This document shows positions 9,120 to 17,828 of a DNA stretch of 64,000 nt, one piece after another. A model generated the notes under the pieces. That model made no database searches. It worked only from the letters and a program-made list of their open reading frames with translations, and was not told the DNA's origin. The stretch is from Oscillatoria sp. SIO1A7 (GTDB taxonomy: Bacteria > Cyanobacteriota > Cyanobacteriia > Cyanobacteriales > Laspinemataceae). Location of the stretch: contig JAAHFN010000035.1 of NCBI GenBank assembly GCA_010672965.1, forward strand, positions 16,231-80,230. The letters are read 5' to 3'. The first letter of the stretch is position 1. Each line of letters opens with the position of its first letter. Both the position numbers and the translations under genes were made by a program.

Positions 9120-10103
9120 TTACTGCTTTATGCTAGCAACTATCTTGCCGCGAACATGGCGTTGGGACAGCTTTATCAGTCCCTCGGGTATTTCCTCTAA
9201 ACTAATAACTTCTGCTACCATCGGATCTATTTGCCGATCGCCCGCCAGCTTGCCAAATTCCCTACCTATTCTAGCTAGCTCGTCTTGGGCTTTCGTATCT
9301 CCAGCGAAATAGGCACCCCCCAGAGCTATATCGTGAACCGATAATGCCCGATTAAACGATTGAAATTTGCTAAAATCTGGCAATCCGCTAACGCAAACAA
9401 TTCCTCCTCCAAAAGCCAGCAACTCTAGTCCGGCCGTAGCGGTAGCGGAACTAACTCCATCAACAATAGCATCTACTCCTCGCCCGTTGGTGATTTCTCT
9501 CACTCGATCGCCGACATTTTCTGTATTGTAGTCTATTGCTGCGATCGCTCCCAACTTGCGCACCCATTCAAAATGTCTTTGCGAACAAGTGGCGATCGCT
9601 TTTACTCCTGCCAGTCTAGCTAACTGTAGTGCAAAACCGCCCACGCCACCTGCCCCACCCTGAACCAAAATTGTTTGCCCTTCTTCTATATGTAACTTCC
9701 GGTGCAAAGCCTGATAAGCAGTCCAGCCCGCACATGGCAAGGCCGCCGCTTCCACGAAAGAAAGATTATCTGGCAACCGCGCCAGGGTTCTAGCAGTTGT
9801 AATTGCCTCTTCAGCGAACCCACCGGGCTTCGATAAATTGCCGTGATAATAAACGGCATCGCCAACCTTCCAATCGCTAACTCCCGCTCCTATCTCATCT
9901 ATAACTCCCGCTACATCCAGACCGGGAACAAATGGATAACTCCAACTCTTAAATCCGCGCTTCATAAACTTATAATCTGCCGGATTTAAGCCCGCTGCAT
10001 ATACCTTAACCCGCACCTCTCCTTCCCCCGGTTCGGGCTGAGGCATTTCCGTAAGGCGAAGAGTTTCGGGAGTTCCTGGTTCGTCGATAACAAGTGCTTT
10101 CAT
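9120..10103 (-). CDS. Quinone oxidoreductase-like medium-chain dehydrogenase (MDR)
   Basis: The 327-aa protein starts MKALVIDEPGTPETL. It has the GroES-like N-terminal domain (GLNPADYKFMKRG, VPGLDVAGVIDEIG) and a Rossmann domain with the NAD(P) motif VQGGAGGVGGFALQLARL. Zinc-ligand cysteines of classical alcohol dehydrogenases are absent, which fits the quinone oxidoreductase (zeta-crystallin) branch that reduces quinones or enones with NADPH. The frame stays open 51 codons further upstream, but that extension is a translation of the GGGCATT heptamer array (repeats of CPMPHA), so the ATG at 10103 is preferred. The upstream FAD-subunit gene runs the same way about 585 bp away. Confidence 0.85.
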   Translation of the reverse strand: MKALVIDEPGTPETLRLTEMPQPEPGEGEVRVKVYAAGLNPADYKFMKRGFKSWSYPFVPGLDVAGVIDEIGAGVSDWKVGDAVYYHGNLSKPGGFAEEAITTARTLARLPDNLSFVEAAALPCAGWTAYQALHRKLHIEEGQTILVQGGAGGVGGFALQLARLAGVKAIATCSQRHFEWVRKLGAIAAIDYNTENVGDRVREITNGRGVDAIVDGVSSATATAGLELLAFGGGIVCVSGLPDFSKFQSFNRALSVHDIALGGAYFAGDTKAQDELARIGREFGKLAGDRQIDPMVAEVISLEEIPEGLIKLSQRHVRGKIVASIKQ

Positions 10104-10271
10104 AATTTCATGGGCATGGGGCATTGGGCATGGGGCATGGGGCATGGGGCATGGGCATGGGGCATTGGGCATGGGGCATTGGGCATGGGGCATGGGGCAT
10201 GGGGTATGGGGCATGGGGCATTGGGCATTGGGCATGGGGCATTGGGCATGGGGCATGGCGCATTGGGCAAG
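10104..10271. repeat. STRR array GGGCATT/GGGCATG abutting a start codon
   Basis: About 23 consecutive heptamers GGGCATG or GGGCATT end only a few bases upstream of the MDR start codon, so the promoter or leader of that gene must read through or lie within it. Shorter tracts of the same unit occur at about 10.6, 12.28, 21.0, 24.27, 32.2 and 34.4 kb, nearly always beside gene ends. Confidence 0.85.
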
Positions 10272-10329
10272 AGTTCAAAGTTCAAAGTGAATAAGCGAAC
10301 AGGTGAAGACTGTTATACAACTTCAGGAC

Positions 10330-10438
10330 GGGAGCATTTCAATTTTGTACAAAGCCGCCAGCCCCGCCTGACGCCTAAAGGCGCGGCTACATAAACAAAG
10401 CCCTCCGGGCTGTCCCGTTACAAAAGTGAAATGCTCCC
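10330..10438. repeat. MITE family 3, copy 1 (TIR GGGAGCATTTCA)
   Basis: The ends GGGAGCATTTCAATTTTG and CAAAAGTGAAATGCTCCC are inverted repeats. The interior contains CCTGACGCCTAAAGGCGCGG. A related full element is at 51162-51289, and a right-hand half lies at about 49127-49188. Confidence 0.75.
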
Positions 10439-10442
10439 TTCA

Positions 10443-10559
10443 GGACTTACGCTTGCCTGTCCGTATTTAGTATTTGTAGGAGCAATCCAAAGAGCGATTC
10501 TCAGAGGCGGAGACGCGGGGCGCGTTCGCCTCTATTCTTAGAGTCTATGCGTAAGTCCT
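10443..10559. repeat. GGACTTACGC...GCGTAAGTCC palindromic element
   Basis: Terminal inverted repeats GGACTTACGC and GCGTAAGTCC bound a stretch with GTAGGAGCAATCC. Other copies are at 44508-44594, 44676-44767, 48195-48307 and 56311-56400, with a solo end at about 11-22. A derivative lies inside the dnaX intein. The rest of the 10104-10688 gap is heptamer repeat. Confidence 0.75.
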
Positions 10560-10688
10560 AACCTTTTCACTTTTCGATTTTCACTTCCAATGCCCTATGC
10601 CCAATTTTATCCTGAGCCTGTCGTAGGCGTAGCCCGCCCTCCGGGGCGTAGGGGCCCTATGCCCAATGCCCTATGCCAAACTCAAAAC

Positions 10689-11573
10689 TTAAGCTCGCTC
10701 TAGCGCCCGGGTCAGGGCTCGTTCGGTTAGGACTTTGCGCAGGTGAGCGCGATACTCAGCAGAAGCATAAATCTCCAAAACCCGAGCAATATTATTACTG
10801 GCTTCCGCTCCAGCCAGGTTTTCCCCAGCCAGCTTGGCAGCCGCCGCAATATTTTCTGGAGTTGCTGCTTTCCCTTCTAAGGCCGCTTCTACTTCGGGCA
10901 GTCGGCTAACTAACGACAAAGCGCTAGCCACAGCAACCCGACATTTGCTAATAGTACCGTCAGCAGATTTGCTAACTTGAGCCGCAATGCCGCAAACCGT
11001 ATAGCTGCTACCGGGATGCTTTAGTTTTTCATAGGCGCTGCCCGTACCTGCAGCATTATCCGGCCAGTCAATGGCAGCAACAATTTCGCCCGATCGCAAT
11101 GCTGTCTGTAAAGGAGCTACCAAAAACTCCGAGGCGGGAACAGTGCGAGAATCGCCGCTAGAATTGGCAATTGTAAATGTGGCTTCTAGAGCCAAAGCAA
11201 CTGCTGGCAAGTCGCAGGCTAAATCTCGATAAGCGAAAACATCCCCTATTCTGCCCCAATTGCGGATTTGGACATCGCCAATACTAGCGATCGCTTCCGC
11301 CAGAGCGCTCTGGCCGATCTCGGGAGCCGCCGCCACTCGGTCATAAGTGGTCATGGCACCGATGCGGACGCTATTTCCCTCCCGGGTTACTTCTTGCAAT
11401 CCCGGGATTTTTCCCAAATCTACTAACAAAGATGGGGCAATCTCGCCCATTTTCATTGCTTGGAGCAAGCTGTGACCCCCAGCCAGAATTGCGGCTCCCT
11501 CTTTTTCCTGAAGAAGTTGCGCCGCTTTTGCCAGACTCTCGGGGGCAGCGTAGTCAAATTGAACCGGAATCAT
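10689..11573 (-). CDS. Molybdenum hydroxylase FAD-binding subunit (CoxM/XdhB-like)
   Basis: This 294-aa protein has the length and fold pattern of the medium FAD subunit of the xanthine dehydrogenase/CO dehydrogenase family. The first FAD loop is present (AGGHSLLQAMK, 31-41), then VRIGAMTTYDRV and the C-terminal CoxM-C domain. The second FAD loop, normally RNxGTIGGxLA, reads RNWGRIGDVFA (105-114), so the TIGG core is changed at two positions. In the family this subunit passes electrons from Fe-S clusters via FAD. The catalytic-subunit gene lies immediately upstream on the same strand (722 bp away, repeat-filled). Whether FAD still binds is open. Confidence 0.85.
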   Translation of the reverse strand: MIPVQFDYAAPESLAKAAQLLQEKEGAAILAGGHSLLQAMKMGEIAPSLLVDLGKIPGLQEVTREGNSVRIGAMTTYDRVAAAPEIGQSALAEAIASIGDVQIRNWGRIGDVFAYRDLACDLPAVALALEATFTIANSSGDSRTVPASEFLVAPLQTALRSGEIVAAIDWPDNAAGTGSAYEKLKHPGSSYTVCGIAAQVSKSADGTISKCRVAVASALSLVSRLPEVEAALEGKAATPENIAAAAKLAGENLAGAEASNNIARVLEIYASAEYRAHLRKVLTERALTRALERA

Positions 11574-11617
11574 GTCTATTTTTTATAATTTTGTTTCTAA
11601 GAGTTTTGGCCGATATT

Positions 11618-11943
11618 GGAGAAACCCGGTTTTTTGGACAATACCCTCGCCATTTTCCCAGTCGTTAATAAGGCGTAGGGGCGACAGCATTCCCGAGGTA
11701 ACTTTTGCTCTCTTCGCAAAAATCTATTGTGTTGGAATGCTTCGCCCTGGGATGCATCGCCTTATAGCAACGGGCTTGTCTCGGGGCTCCCAGGCGGGTC
11801 TGGGCGAAGCATCCCATTAAGGAGGTTACCGTTTAAGGCCGAGATAGTCGAGGGGGATGCTGTCGCCCCTACATCCTCTACATCCCCCTACCAGGGAGTT
11901 TTTCAGATAGGCGTTGGTTTTGTTGGAAAAACCAGTTTTCTGG
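11618..11943. repeat. ~320-bp interspersed repeat, copy 2, with further repeat debris to 12295
   Basis: This element matches the repeat at 2537-2840 along its length, with the same AGAAACCCGG/CCGGGTTTCT-like ends and the same internal GTAGGGGCGACAGCATTCC. The rest of the gap to 12295 holds another AGAAACCCGG half-site, a second GTAGGGGCGACAGCATTCCC/GGAATGCTTCGCCC module (~12112-12180) and CCCAATG heptamers at 12275-12298. No gene is seen. Confidence 0.75.
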
Positions 11944-12295
11944 CTTTGGTTTCGAGCTTAACTTCTAGGGGAGAAACCCGGTTTTTTTGAACCCCCGGGT
12001 TTCTGGCTCCCAATCTAATGCCCAATGCCACCCAGCCCAAGGACCCCCTCCCAAGAGGCTTTTAAGGGTATGTTTTTTAGATTTGGCATTTTTTAGAGGT
12101 ATCGAGGGCGTAGGGGCGACAGCATTCCCGAGACAGCTTTTGCTCTTATACAAAAATTATTGTATTGGAATGCTTCGCCCCAGAAACTCATGCACCCCAC
12201 CGATTGCGCTCATTTGGGAGATTATAAAAAACATACCCTTGAAAGCTCCCAAGAGGGGGAGGTTGCCCAATTCCCAATGCCCAATGCCCAATGCC

Positions 12296-14671
12296 CTAGT
12301 TATTTGAATTCATTGCCCGCCAAACTTTTTCTGGGGTCAGCGGCATATCTAGGTGCCTGACACCCAAGTCCGAGAGGGCATTGCAAACCGCATTGACAAC
12401 AGCCGGCGCTACCGGCGGATTGCTCACATCCCCAGCACCTTTTGCCCCTAGGGGATTGTGCGGGGTTGGGGTCACCGTGCGATCCAACTCAAAGTTTGGC
12501 AATCCCGAAGCCCTGGCTATTGGGTAAGTTGTATAGTCGTCGCTTAGCAATTGCCCGTCGGCATCGTAGATGGTTGATTCATACAGGGCCTCGCTGATGC
12601 CCAAATGAATATTGCCGTGGGTCTGGCCGTCAACCACCATTGGATTGCCCACATTGCCAAAATCGTTTACCGCCACATAGCGAATAAGTTCTACTTCGCC
12701 GGTTCCTTCGTCCACTTCGACCAGAGCAATATGAGTTCCAAAAGGATAGTTAAAGTCTGGCGGGTCGAAGAAAACAATAACTTCCAATCCCGGTTCGATG
12801 TCCGGGGGCAAATCCCAGGCGTACCAAAGCGCTAAAGCAAGATCTTTAAGAGTCTTTGCGTTATCCGGCGACCCTTGCGGATAAAAGTTGCCGTCCTCAA
12901 CTACCACATTTTCTTCCGGCACTTGGAACATATAAGCGGCTAGCTTGCGGGCTTTATCGTTGATTTTTTCGCAAGCCTTGTGGACCGTAGCGCCTTCAAC
13001 GCTAAAGGAGCGGGAACCATAGCTGCCTTGGGCGAAAATTGCCCCTTTGGTGTCCGAATGGAGGATTTCTATTTGCTCCATATCGACCCCAAGAGCCTGA
13101 GCGGCAATTTGGGCAAACGTGGTTTCGTGGCCCTGCCCGTGGGGTTGGGTTCCCATCATTATGCTGACATCGCCAGTTGGGTGAACTCGGACGTGGGCGC
13201 TACCCCAGGTGCTGCCATTGAGGCCGATTTTCGAGGCCATAACCGAGCAAGGACCAACACCAGCGATCGCCGTATAAGAACCGATACCGACACCTAGGCG
13301 CTTTCCTCGGGCTTTGGCTTCTGCCGATCGAGAGGAAATGTTTTTGTAATCTATAGCATCTAAGGCTTTATCGAGAGCAACCTCATAGTTCCCGGTATCG
13401 TAAGTCCAGCCCAAACCGTTGTCATAAGGAAAGCGATCGGGCGGCACCATATTTTTGCGTCGCACTTCCGCCGGATCCATCCCTATTTCCGCCGCGAACA
13501 TATCCACCATCCGCTCCATAGTGAAATGGGCTTCGGCACGTCCCGCCCCCCGAAGCGGCCCCGTCTGCACGGTATTCGTGAAAGCACAATATACTTCATA
13601 GAAGGGATTCGGGATGGCATAAGAGCCAGTTATGCTGCGACCTGTCAAGCTCGTCGGTGCCCCCGGGCCGTTAGTGGCTGGGTAAGCCCCTAGATTCGCA
13701 TAGTTGGTGCATTTTAGGGCCGCAATTTCCCCATCTTTGCTTCCGGCTATGGTGACGTAATGGATATGGTCGTGACAGTGAACTGTAGTGCGAGCCAAGC
13801 CTTGGCGCGTATCTATCCATTTGACGGGTCGCTCTAGTTGCTTGGCCAAGAAAAGCATAATCGCCGTTTCTTGGTATAGATAACCTTTGGACCCGAAGCT
13901 GCCGCCAGTGTAGGGAACGATAACCCGCAGTTTGTTGTAGGGAATTCCCATTACGAGCTGGGAGAGCAAGAAGCGGTTCCCGTGGGGAATTTGGGTATTC
14001 GTCCAGAGGGTGTATTCTTCTGTTTCCGGGTTGTAGTCGCCAATGGTTCCCCGCGTTTCGCTGGAGTTTGCCATCACCCGGGGGATGCGAATTCTTTTGT
14101 TTACTACTACTTCTGCAGCAGCGATCGCCTTATCTGTTGCTTCCTTATCCCCATAACTAGCGTACTGATTGAGATTTCCCGGCACCGCATCGTGCAGTTG
14201 CGGAGCCGTATCTTTCACCGCTTCCTCTGCATCTACCACCACCGGCAGCGGTTCGTACTCTATTTTAATACCCGCCAGAGCGTCATAGGCTTGCTCCCGG
14301 GTCTCCGCCACGACGACGGCCACAAAGTCCCCGACATATCTAACCTTATCCGTTGCCAGAACCGTTTGGGCTCCGGGAAGTCCATAAGGATGGGGCGGGA
14401 ATTTTGCCTCGGCACCGCCAGGATTCATAATCACAGGCAGGGGCAGAATCGAGCTTGTGTCGGCCCCAGTTATTACTTTTACTACCCCTGGCATCTTCTC
14501 TGCAGCACTGGTATCGATACCTTTTATTAAGGCATGGGCTTCGGTGCTATGTAGAATTGCCGCATGCAGCATATTGGGTAGGTTAATGTCGGCGACAAAT
14601 TCTGCTTCCCCCCGAAGCAACTTCGGATCTTCGCGCCGCTTAACCGATGTTCCTAATATTTGTTTTGCCAT
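12296..14671 (-). CDS. Molybdenum hydroxylase large (molybdopterin-binding) subunit, CoxL/XdhA-like
   Basis: This 791-aa protein has the full length of the catalytic subunit. It opens LGTSVKRREDPKLLRGEAEF, the family N-terminus. Cofactor loops are visible: GGSFGSK (256-262), PLRGAGRAEAHF (372-383), TQPHGQGHETTF (508-519) and QGSYGSRSFS (548-557). The loop RGAGR rather than AYxCSFR means it is not a form I CO dehydrogenase. At the position of the catalytic Glu, motif KGxGE, it reads KGAGDVSNPP, so Asp748 replaces Glu. Aldehyde- or N-heterocycle-type hydroxylation would be expected of the family, but the Glu-to-Asp change and the cysteine-poor small subunit (31570-32034) make activity uncertain. 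It is followed on the same strand by the FAD subunit gene. Confidence 0.88.
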   Translation of the reverse strand: MAKQILGTSVKRREDPKLLRGEAEFVADINLPNMLHAAILHSTEAHALIKGIDTSAAEKMPGVVKVITGADTSSILPLPVIMNPGGAEAKFPPHPYGLPGAQTVLATDKVRYVGDFVAVVVAETREQAYDALAGIKIEYEPLPVVVDAEEAVKDTAPQLHDAVPGNLNQYASYGDKEATDKAIAAAEVVVNKRIRIPRVMANSSETRGTIGDYNPETEEYTLWTNTQIPHGNRFLLSQLVMGIPYNKLRVIVPYTGGSFGSKGYLYQETAIMLFLAKQLERPVKWIDTRQGLARTTVHCHDHIHYVTIAGSKDGEIAALKCTNYANLGAYPATNGPGAPTSLTGRSITGSYAIPNPFYEVYCAFTNTVQTGPLRGAGRAEAHFTMERMVDMFAAEIGMDPAEVRRKNMVPPDRFPYDNGLGWTYDTGNYEVALDKALDAIDYKNISSRSAEAKARGKRLGVGIGSYTAIAGVGPCSVMASKIGLNGSTWGSAHVRVHPTGDVSIMMGTQPHGQGHETTFAQIAAQALGVDMEQIEILHSDTKGAIFAQGSYGSRSFSVEGATVHKACEKINDKARKLAAYMFQVPEENVVVEDGNFYPQGSPDNAKTLKDLALALWYAWDLPPDIEPGLEVIVFFDPPDFNYPFGTHIALVEVDEGTGEVELIRYVAVNDFGNVGNPMVVDGQTHGNIHLGISEALYESTIYDADGQLLSDDYTTYPIARASGLPNFELDRTVTPTPHNPLGAKGAGDVSNPPVAPAVVNAVCNALSDLGVRHLDMPLTPEKVWRAMNSNN

Positions 14672-15478
14672 ATCAGATCTTCTTTAGGTGAATGCTCCTG
14701 CTGCCCCACAACGATCGCGCTTTGGGTCGCTCGACCAATTAGGCGATCCATAGCTCATATATCTAATTGCTTATTTCCCCATTTCTATATAGCGCTACCC
14801 GTGGGATAGGTTTAATGGTTCTGGCATTAAACGGAATAATATCAAATCCGGTTAGTCGCCCTAAAAAAAAGTCAAGTCTTGCGTAGGACGGGCGTCCCGC
14901 CTGTCCGCCCTACCAGTAAGGGACAGGCGGGACGCCCGTCCTACGGCAGGTTACAAATCTTTTTGTTGGTGTTTTACCGGATTTGATATAAATGCGCAAA
15001 TCTGCCTGCGATTAACCTGCTTTGCCGAGTCGGGCGATCGCACTTTGTACTGGTTACGCGGATATATAGCAGTAAGCTATCAGCTATCAGCAGTCAGCAG
15101 TCAGCAAAAGTCCTGCAATCATTGTAATAGAGCGTTTGTAACTGTCCTAACCTTAACCGGTAGTGCTATAATTCTCTGTTTCCCTGCTGCATTTTATCAC
15201 CCCAAAGAAGATCTCTGGTGCTTTTCCTTGCCACTCTGGCAATGTTCTAAGTTTTGTCCCATAAACCATTGGAAAAAATCACGCTAACTGGGGGCCGTCA
15301 TTCTGGTTGGGGGGCGTTTGCCTGTCATTCTCAGTACCTCGGTCCGGTGTCTGCTGTAGCAAAGCCTCCACAGTGGGAGCGATCGCCTCGCCCAGCAATT
15401 GGCGCATGCTGCCGATGAATTGCCTCCTTTCAAGACAGGCACCAATGGTATAAATGGGATAGCATTTTTAGAAAATAA
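14672..15478. other. Divergent intergenic region with MITE and heptamer repeats
   Basis: The 807-bp region separates the leftward large-subunit gene from the rightward nitrilase-like gene, so both promoters should lie here. It holds one full MITE family 2 element (14839-14989) and a TCAGCAG heptamer tract at about 15073-15105. No gene with family features is seen. Confidence 0.6.
14839..14989. repeat. MITE family 2, copy a (TIR ATATCAAATCCGG)
   Basis: Outer ends ATATCAAATCCGGTTA and TTACCGGATTTGATAT are inverted. The core is a long perfect palindrome, GTAGGACGGGCGTCCCGCCT and its reverse complement around a short loop. Related copies are at about 18219, 21690, 37622 and 56022, with a core-only copy at 56214. 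Confidence 0.8.
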
Positions 15479-16528
15479 ATGACAAAAAGCACTAACGCGA
15501 ATGAAATTACTTGTTTCAAAGCTTTGGCTTTACAGGTGACGGCTCGCGCAGTTAATCGGGCGAGCAATCGCGCAGCAGCCAGAGCTATGATGCGGGAAAC
15601 AATAGATCGCTTGGCACCACAAATTGCCGCTAGTGTGGCCTTTATTGGTTCCGACTGTCGCTTGGTACTGCTGCCGGAATATTTCCTAACCGGCTTTCCA
15701 ATGAGAGAATCCCTGGCAGATTGGGGGCAAAAAGCTTGTCTGGAAATGGCCGTTCCTATTTACGAAGCCCTAGGAGAGATTGCCAAGAAAAATAATATAT
15801 TTCTGGCTGGGAATGCCTACGAACTAGATCCTAATTTTCCCGAGCTTTATTTCCAAACTTGCTTTGTCCTCGACCCGAGCGGAGCGATCGCCTTGCGCTA
15901 TCGAAGACTGAATTCTATGTTTGCCCCAACACCGCACGATGTTTGGGAGAAATATCTGGACTGTTACGGCCTAGAGGGAGTTTTCCCCGTGGCAAGAACG
16001 GCGATCGGCAATCTAGCGGCGATCGCATCGGACGAAATCTTGTTTCCCGAAGTAGCGCGATCGTTGGCCGTCCGAGGAGCCGAAATCTTTCTGCATCCGA
16101 CTTCCGAGATTTATGGCAATGCCAGAAGTCCTAAAGAAGCAGCCAAAATCTCTCGCGCCGTGGAAAACATGGCTTATGTTATATCGGCCAATACCGCCGG
16201 AATCGCCAATACCCCAATTCCCGATGCTTCGGTGGATGGGGGGTCAAAAATTATCGACCATCGGGGACTGATTTTGGCGGAAACCGGGGCGGGAGAAAGT
16301 ATGGCCGCTTTTGCCGATATTGACTTAGCTGCATTGCGACGCGATCGCCATAAGCCCGGTATGAAAAACCTCCTAGCCCGACAGCGATTGGAAGCTTATA
16401 CTACCAGCTACCGTCCGGGGCAATTTTATCCCGCCAATACAATGCTCGATGGAGCAGTAGAGCGCCAGCACTTTATAGATACTCAGCGCCAAACTATCCA
16501 GCGGTTGTCAGAGCAAGGGATAATATAG
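15479..16528 (+). CDS. Nitrilase-superfamily (carbon-nitrogen hydrolase) homologue lacking the catalytic Cys
   Basis: This 349-aa protein has the alpha-beta-beta-alpha sandwich pattern of the nitrilase superfamily, with catalytic Glu67 in LVLLPEYFLTGF. The Lys normally following YR reads Arg143 (ALRYRRLNSM), and the block usually ICxDxxFPExxR reads IASDEILFPEVAR (182-194), placing Ser184 at the Cys nucleophile. RGAEIFLHPTSE follows as in the family. Enzymes of this fold cleave nitriles or amides with Glu-Lys-Cys; without Cys and Lys normal catalysis is not expected. It may be a non-hydrolytic subfamily member, and I cannot exclude that this variant is widespread. It is the first rightward gene of the region, followed by mntA. 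Confidence 0.8.
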   Translation: MTKSTNANEITCFKALALQVTARAVNRASNRAAARAMMRETIDRLAPQIAASVAFIGSDCRLVLLPEYFLTGFPMRESLADWGQKACLEMAVPIYEALGEIAKKNNIFLAGNAYELDPNFPELYFQTCFVLDPSGAIALRYRRLNSMFAPTPHDVWEKYLDCYGLEGVFPVARTAIGNLAAIASDEILFPEVARSLAVRGAEIFLHPTSEIYGNARSPKEAAKISRAVENMAYVISANTAGIANTPIPDASVDGGSKIIDHRGLILAETGAGESMAAFADIDLAALRRDRHKPGMKNLLARQRLEAYTTSYRPGQFYPANTMLDGAVERQHFIDTQRQTIQRLSEQGII

Positions 16529-16695
16529 CAGTAAGCAGTCAGCAGTCAGCAATCAGCTTTTAGCGCATTCATGTCGCGAAGCGAAACGCCCCTACAGTAG
16601 GGTGCCGCACCGCGCACCAAACCTTATATATAATTAAATCGTCTAATTTGCCTAAGTCCCGATCGCGATCGTCCAAGTAAGATGGAGATGAAAGA

Positions 16696-16983
16696 ATGAA
16701 AAGAGATGAAGCCCTGGCGGCTTTAAAAAGTCAGAGAGAAATTCTGCAAACCAAATTTGGCGTAACTCGTCTGGGTATTTTTGGCTCGGTAGCGCGGGAT
16801 GAGGCCAGCGAGCTGAGCGATCTGGATGTGGTGGTAGAAATGGCTCCAGACCTATTTATGATGGTGCATCTCAAAGAGCATCTCCAGGACACCCTAAAAG
16901 TACCTGTAGATATTGTGCGCTATCGCCAAAACATGAACTCCTTTTTAAAGCAGCGCATAGATCGGGAGGCAGTTTATGTCTGA
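16696..16983 (+). CDS. mntA: MntA-like minimal nucleotidyltransferase (antitoxin)
   Basis: This 95-aa protein carries the minimal nucleotidyltransferase signature GIFGSVARDEASELSDLDVV, that is GSxAR with the SDLD metal-binding pair, and ends with a DIVRYR strand. In HepT/MntA toxin-antitoxin systems this protein AMPylates and neutralises the HEPN RNase toxin. The start ATG is preceded by GATGGAGATG at 16681-16690, a plausible ribosome site. Its last codons overlap the start of the following HEPN gene by 8 bp, implying translational coupling. The antitoxin is intact while the toxin gene is interrupted. Confidence 0.88.
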   Translation: MKRDEALAALKSQREILQTKFGVTRLGIFGSVARDEASELSDLDVVVEMAPDLFMMVHLKEHLQDTLKVPVDIVRYRQNMNSFLKQRIDREAVYV

Positions 16984-17371
16984 TACCGCCCTCTGGCTAG
17001 AAGTCCTCGGACAAATTGAAGAAGCGATAGCCCGAATCGAACGGCGTTTTGTAGGCATTCAATCTGCCGATGATTTGACCAGTAGCGATGAGGGATTAGA
17101 CAAACTCGATGGCATTGCTATGATGTTAATTTGGATGGGAGAAGGCATTAAAAACCTGGAAAAATACGGCGGTAAAGCGCTGCTATAAGCCCATCCAGAG
17201 GTTGACTGGAAGGGAGCGAAGGGCACTCGCGATATCCTAAGTCACCATTACGGCAACGTAGATGCAGAGGTTGTGTTTAATATCTGTGCCAACCTCATAC
17301 AACCTGTCAAAGCGGCAATCCAAGTTATAAAAGATGACTTAGAAGATGGTAAAATTTACAAACCAGATTGA
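16976..17371 (+). pseudogene. hepT: hepT-like HEPN toxin gene interrupted by an in-frame TAA
   Basis: The frame from ATG 16976 stops at a TAA (17186-17188) after 70 codons. The same frame continues without another stop for 60 codons to TGA 17369-17371. The downstream part contains the HEPN active motif RDILSHHY (R-x4-H) and the typical HepT tail, so the single TAA removes the catalytic motif. HepT proteins usually read Lys/Gln-Tyr-Pro-Glu-Val/Ile-Asp-Trp-Lys here. The sequence after the stop is AHPEVDWKGAKGTRD, so the lesion is a point nonsense change in an otherwise full-length 131-codon gene. Sequencing error is possible. Confidence 0.82.
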
Positions 17372-17379
17372 GGAACAAT

Positions 17380-17826
17380 ATGTCTATTATAAAATCTGAA
17401 ATGCCCCTGCTAGTTCGCCACGAAGGGGACTGGAAAGGAACTTATACAGTGGTGGACAACGAGGGCAATGTTATCGAAAGGTATCAATCCCACATTACCT
17501 GTCAGTTTCCTGCCGATGGCAATCCCCCCTATTTCCAAACCAATCGCTATCAGTGGCCCGACGGCAAGCGCCAGGAGTATCAGTTTCCCGGAGCTTACCG
17601 AGACAAAAAGCTTTGGTTTAATACCGATAGGATTGACGGTTGCGCTTGGGAAGCAGACGATGCCACGATTATTCTGCACTTTACTTACAAAGGCGTCCCC
17701 GATGCTTACATTTATGAAATGATTGTCCTGAGCCCGTGTGGCAACCACCGCGCCCGTACCTGGCATTGGTTTAAAAATAACGAAATTTATCAGCGCACTC
17801 TGATTCAAGAAGAACGAGTGCAGTAA
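17380..17826 (+). CDS. DUF3598-like calycin-fold protein
   Basis: This ~148-aa protein begins MSIIKSEMPLLVRHEGDWKG. The opening pattern (RHEGDWKGTY, then FPADGNPPYFQTNRY and QYQFPGAY) matches small cyanobacterial DUF3598 proteins, predicted beta-barrels of the calycin/fatty-acid-binding type. Family members have been linked to hydrophobic ligand binding, but none is shown here. The ATG at 17380 is used; an in-frame TTG lies four codons upstream inside the end of the hepT pseudogene. The MITE family 1 element at 17829 begins two bases after its stop codon. Confidence 0.7.
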   Translation: MSIIKSEMPLLVRHEGDWKGTYTVVDNEGNVIERYQSHITCQFPADGNPPYFQTNRYQWPDGKRQEYQFPGAYRDKKLWFNTDRIDGCAWEADDATIILHFTYKGVPDAYIYEMIVLSPCGNHRARTWHWFKNNEIYQRTLIQEERVQ

Positions 17827-17828
17827 TA

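Noticed and set aside
10104..10256. N-terminal 51-residue extension of the MDR protein
   Set aside because: It consists only of PMPHAQC-like units from the heptamer array; homologues start at MKALVIDEPG.
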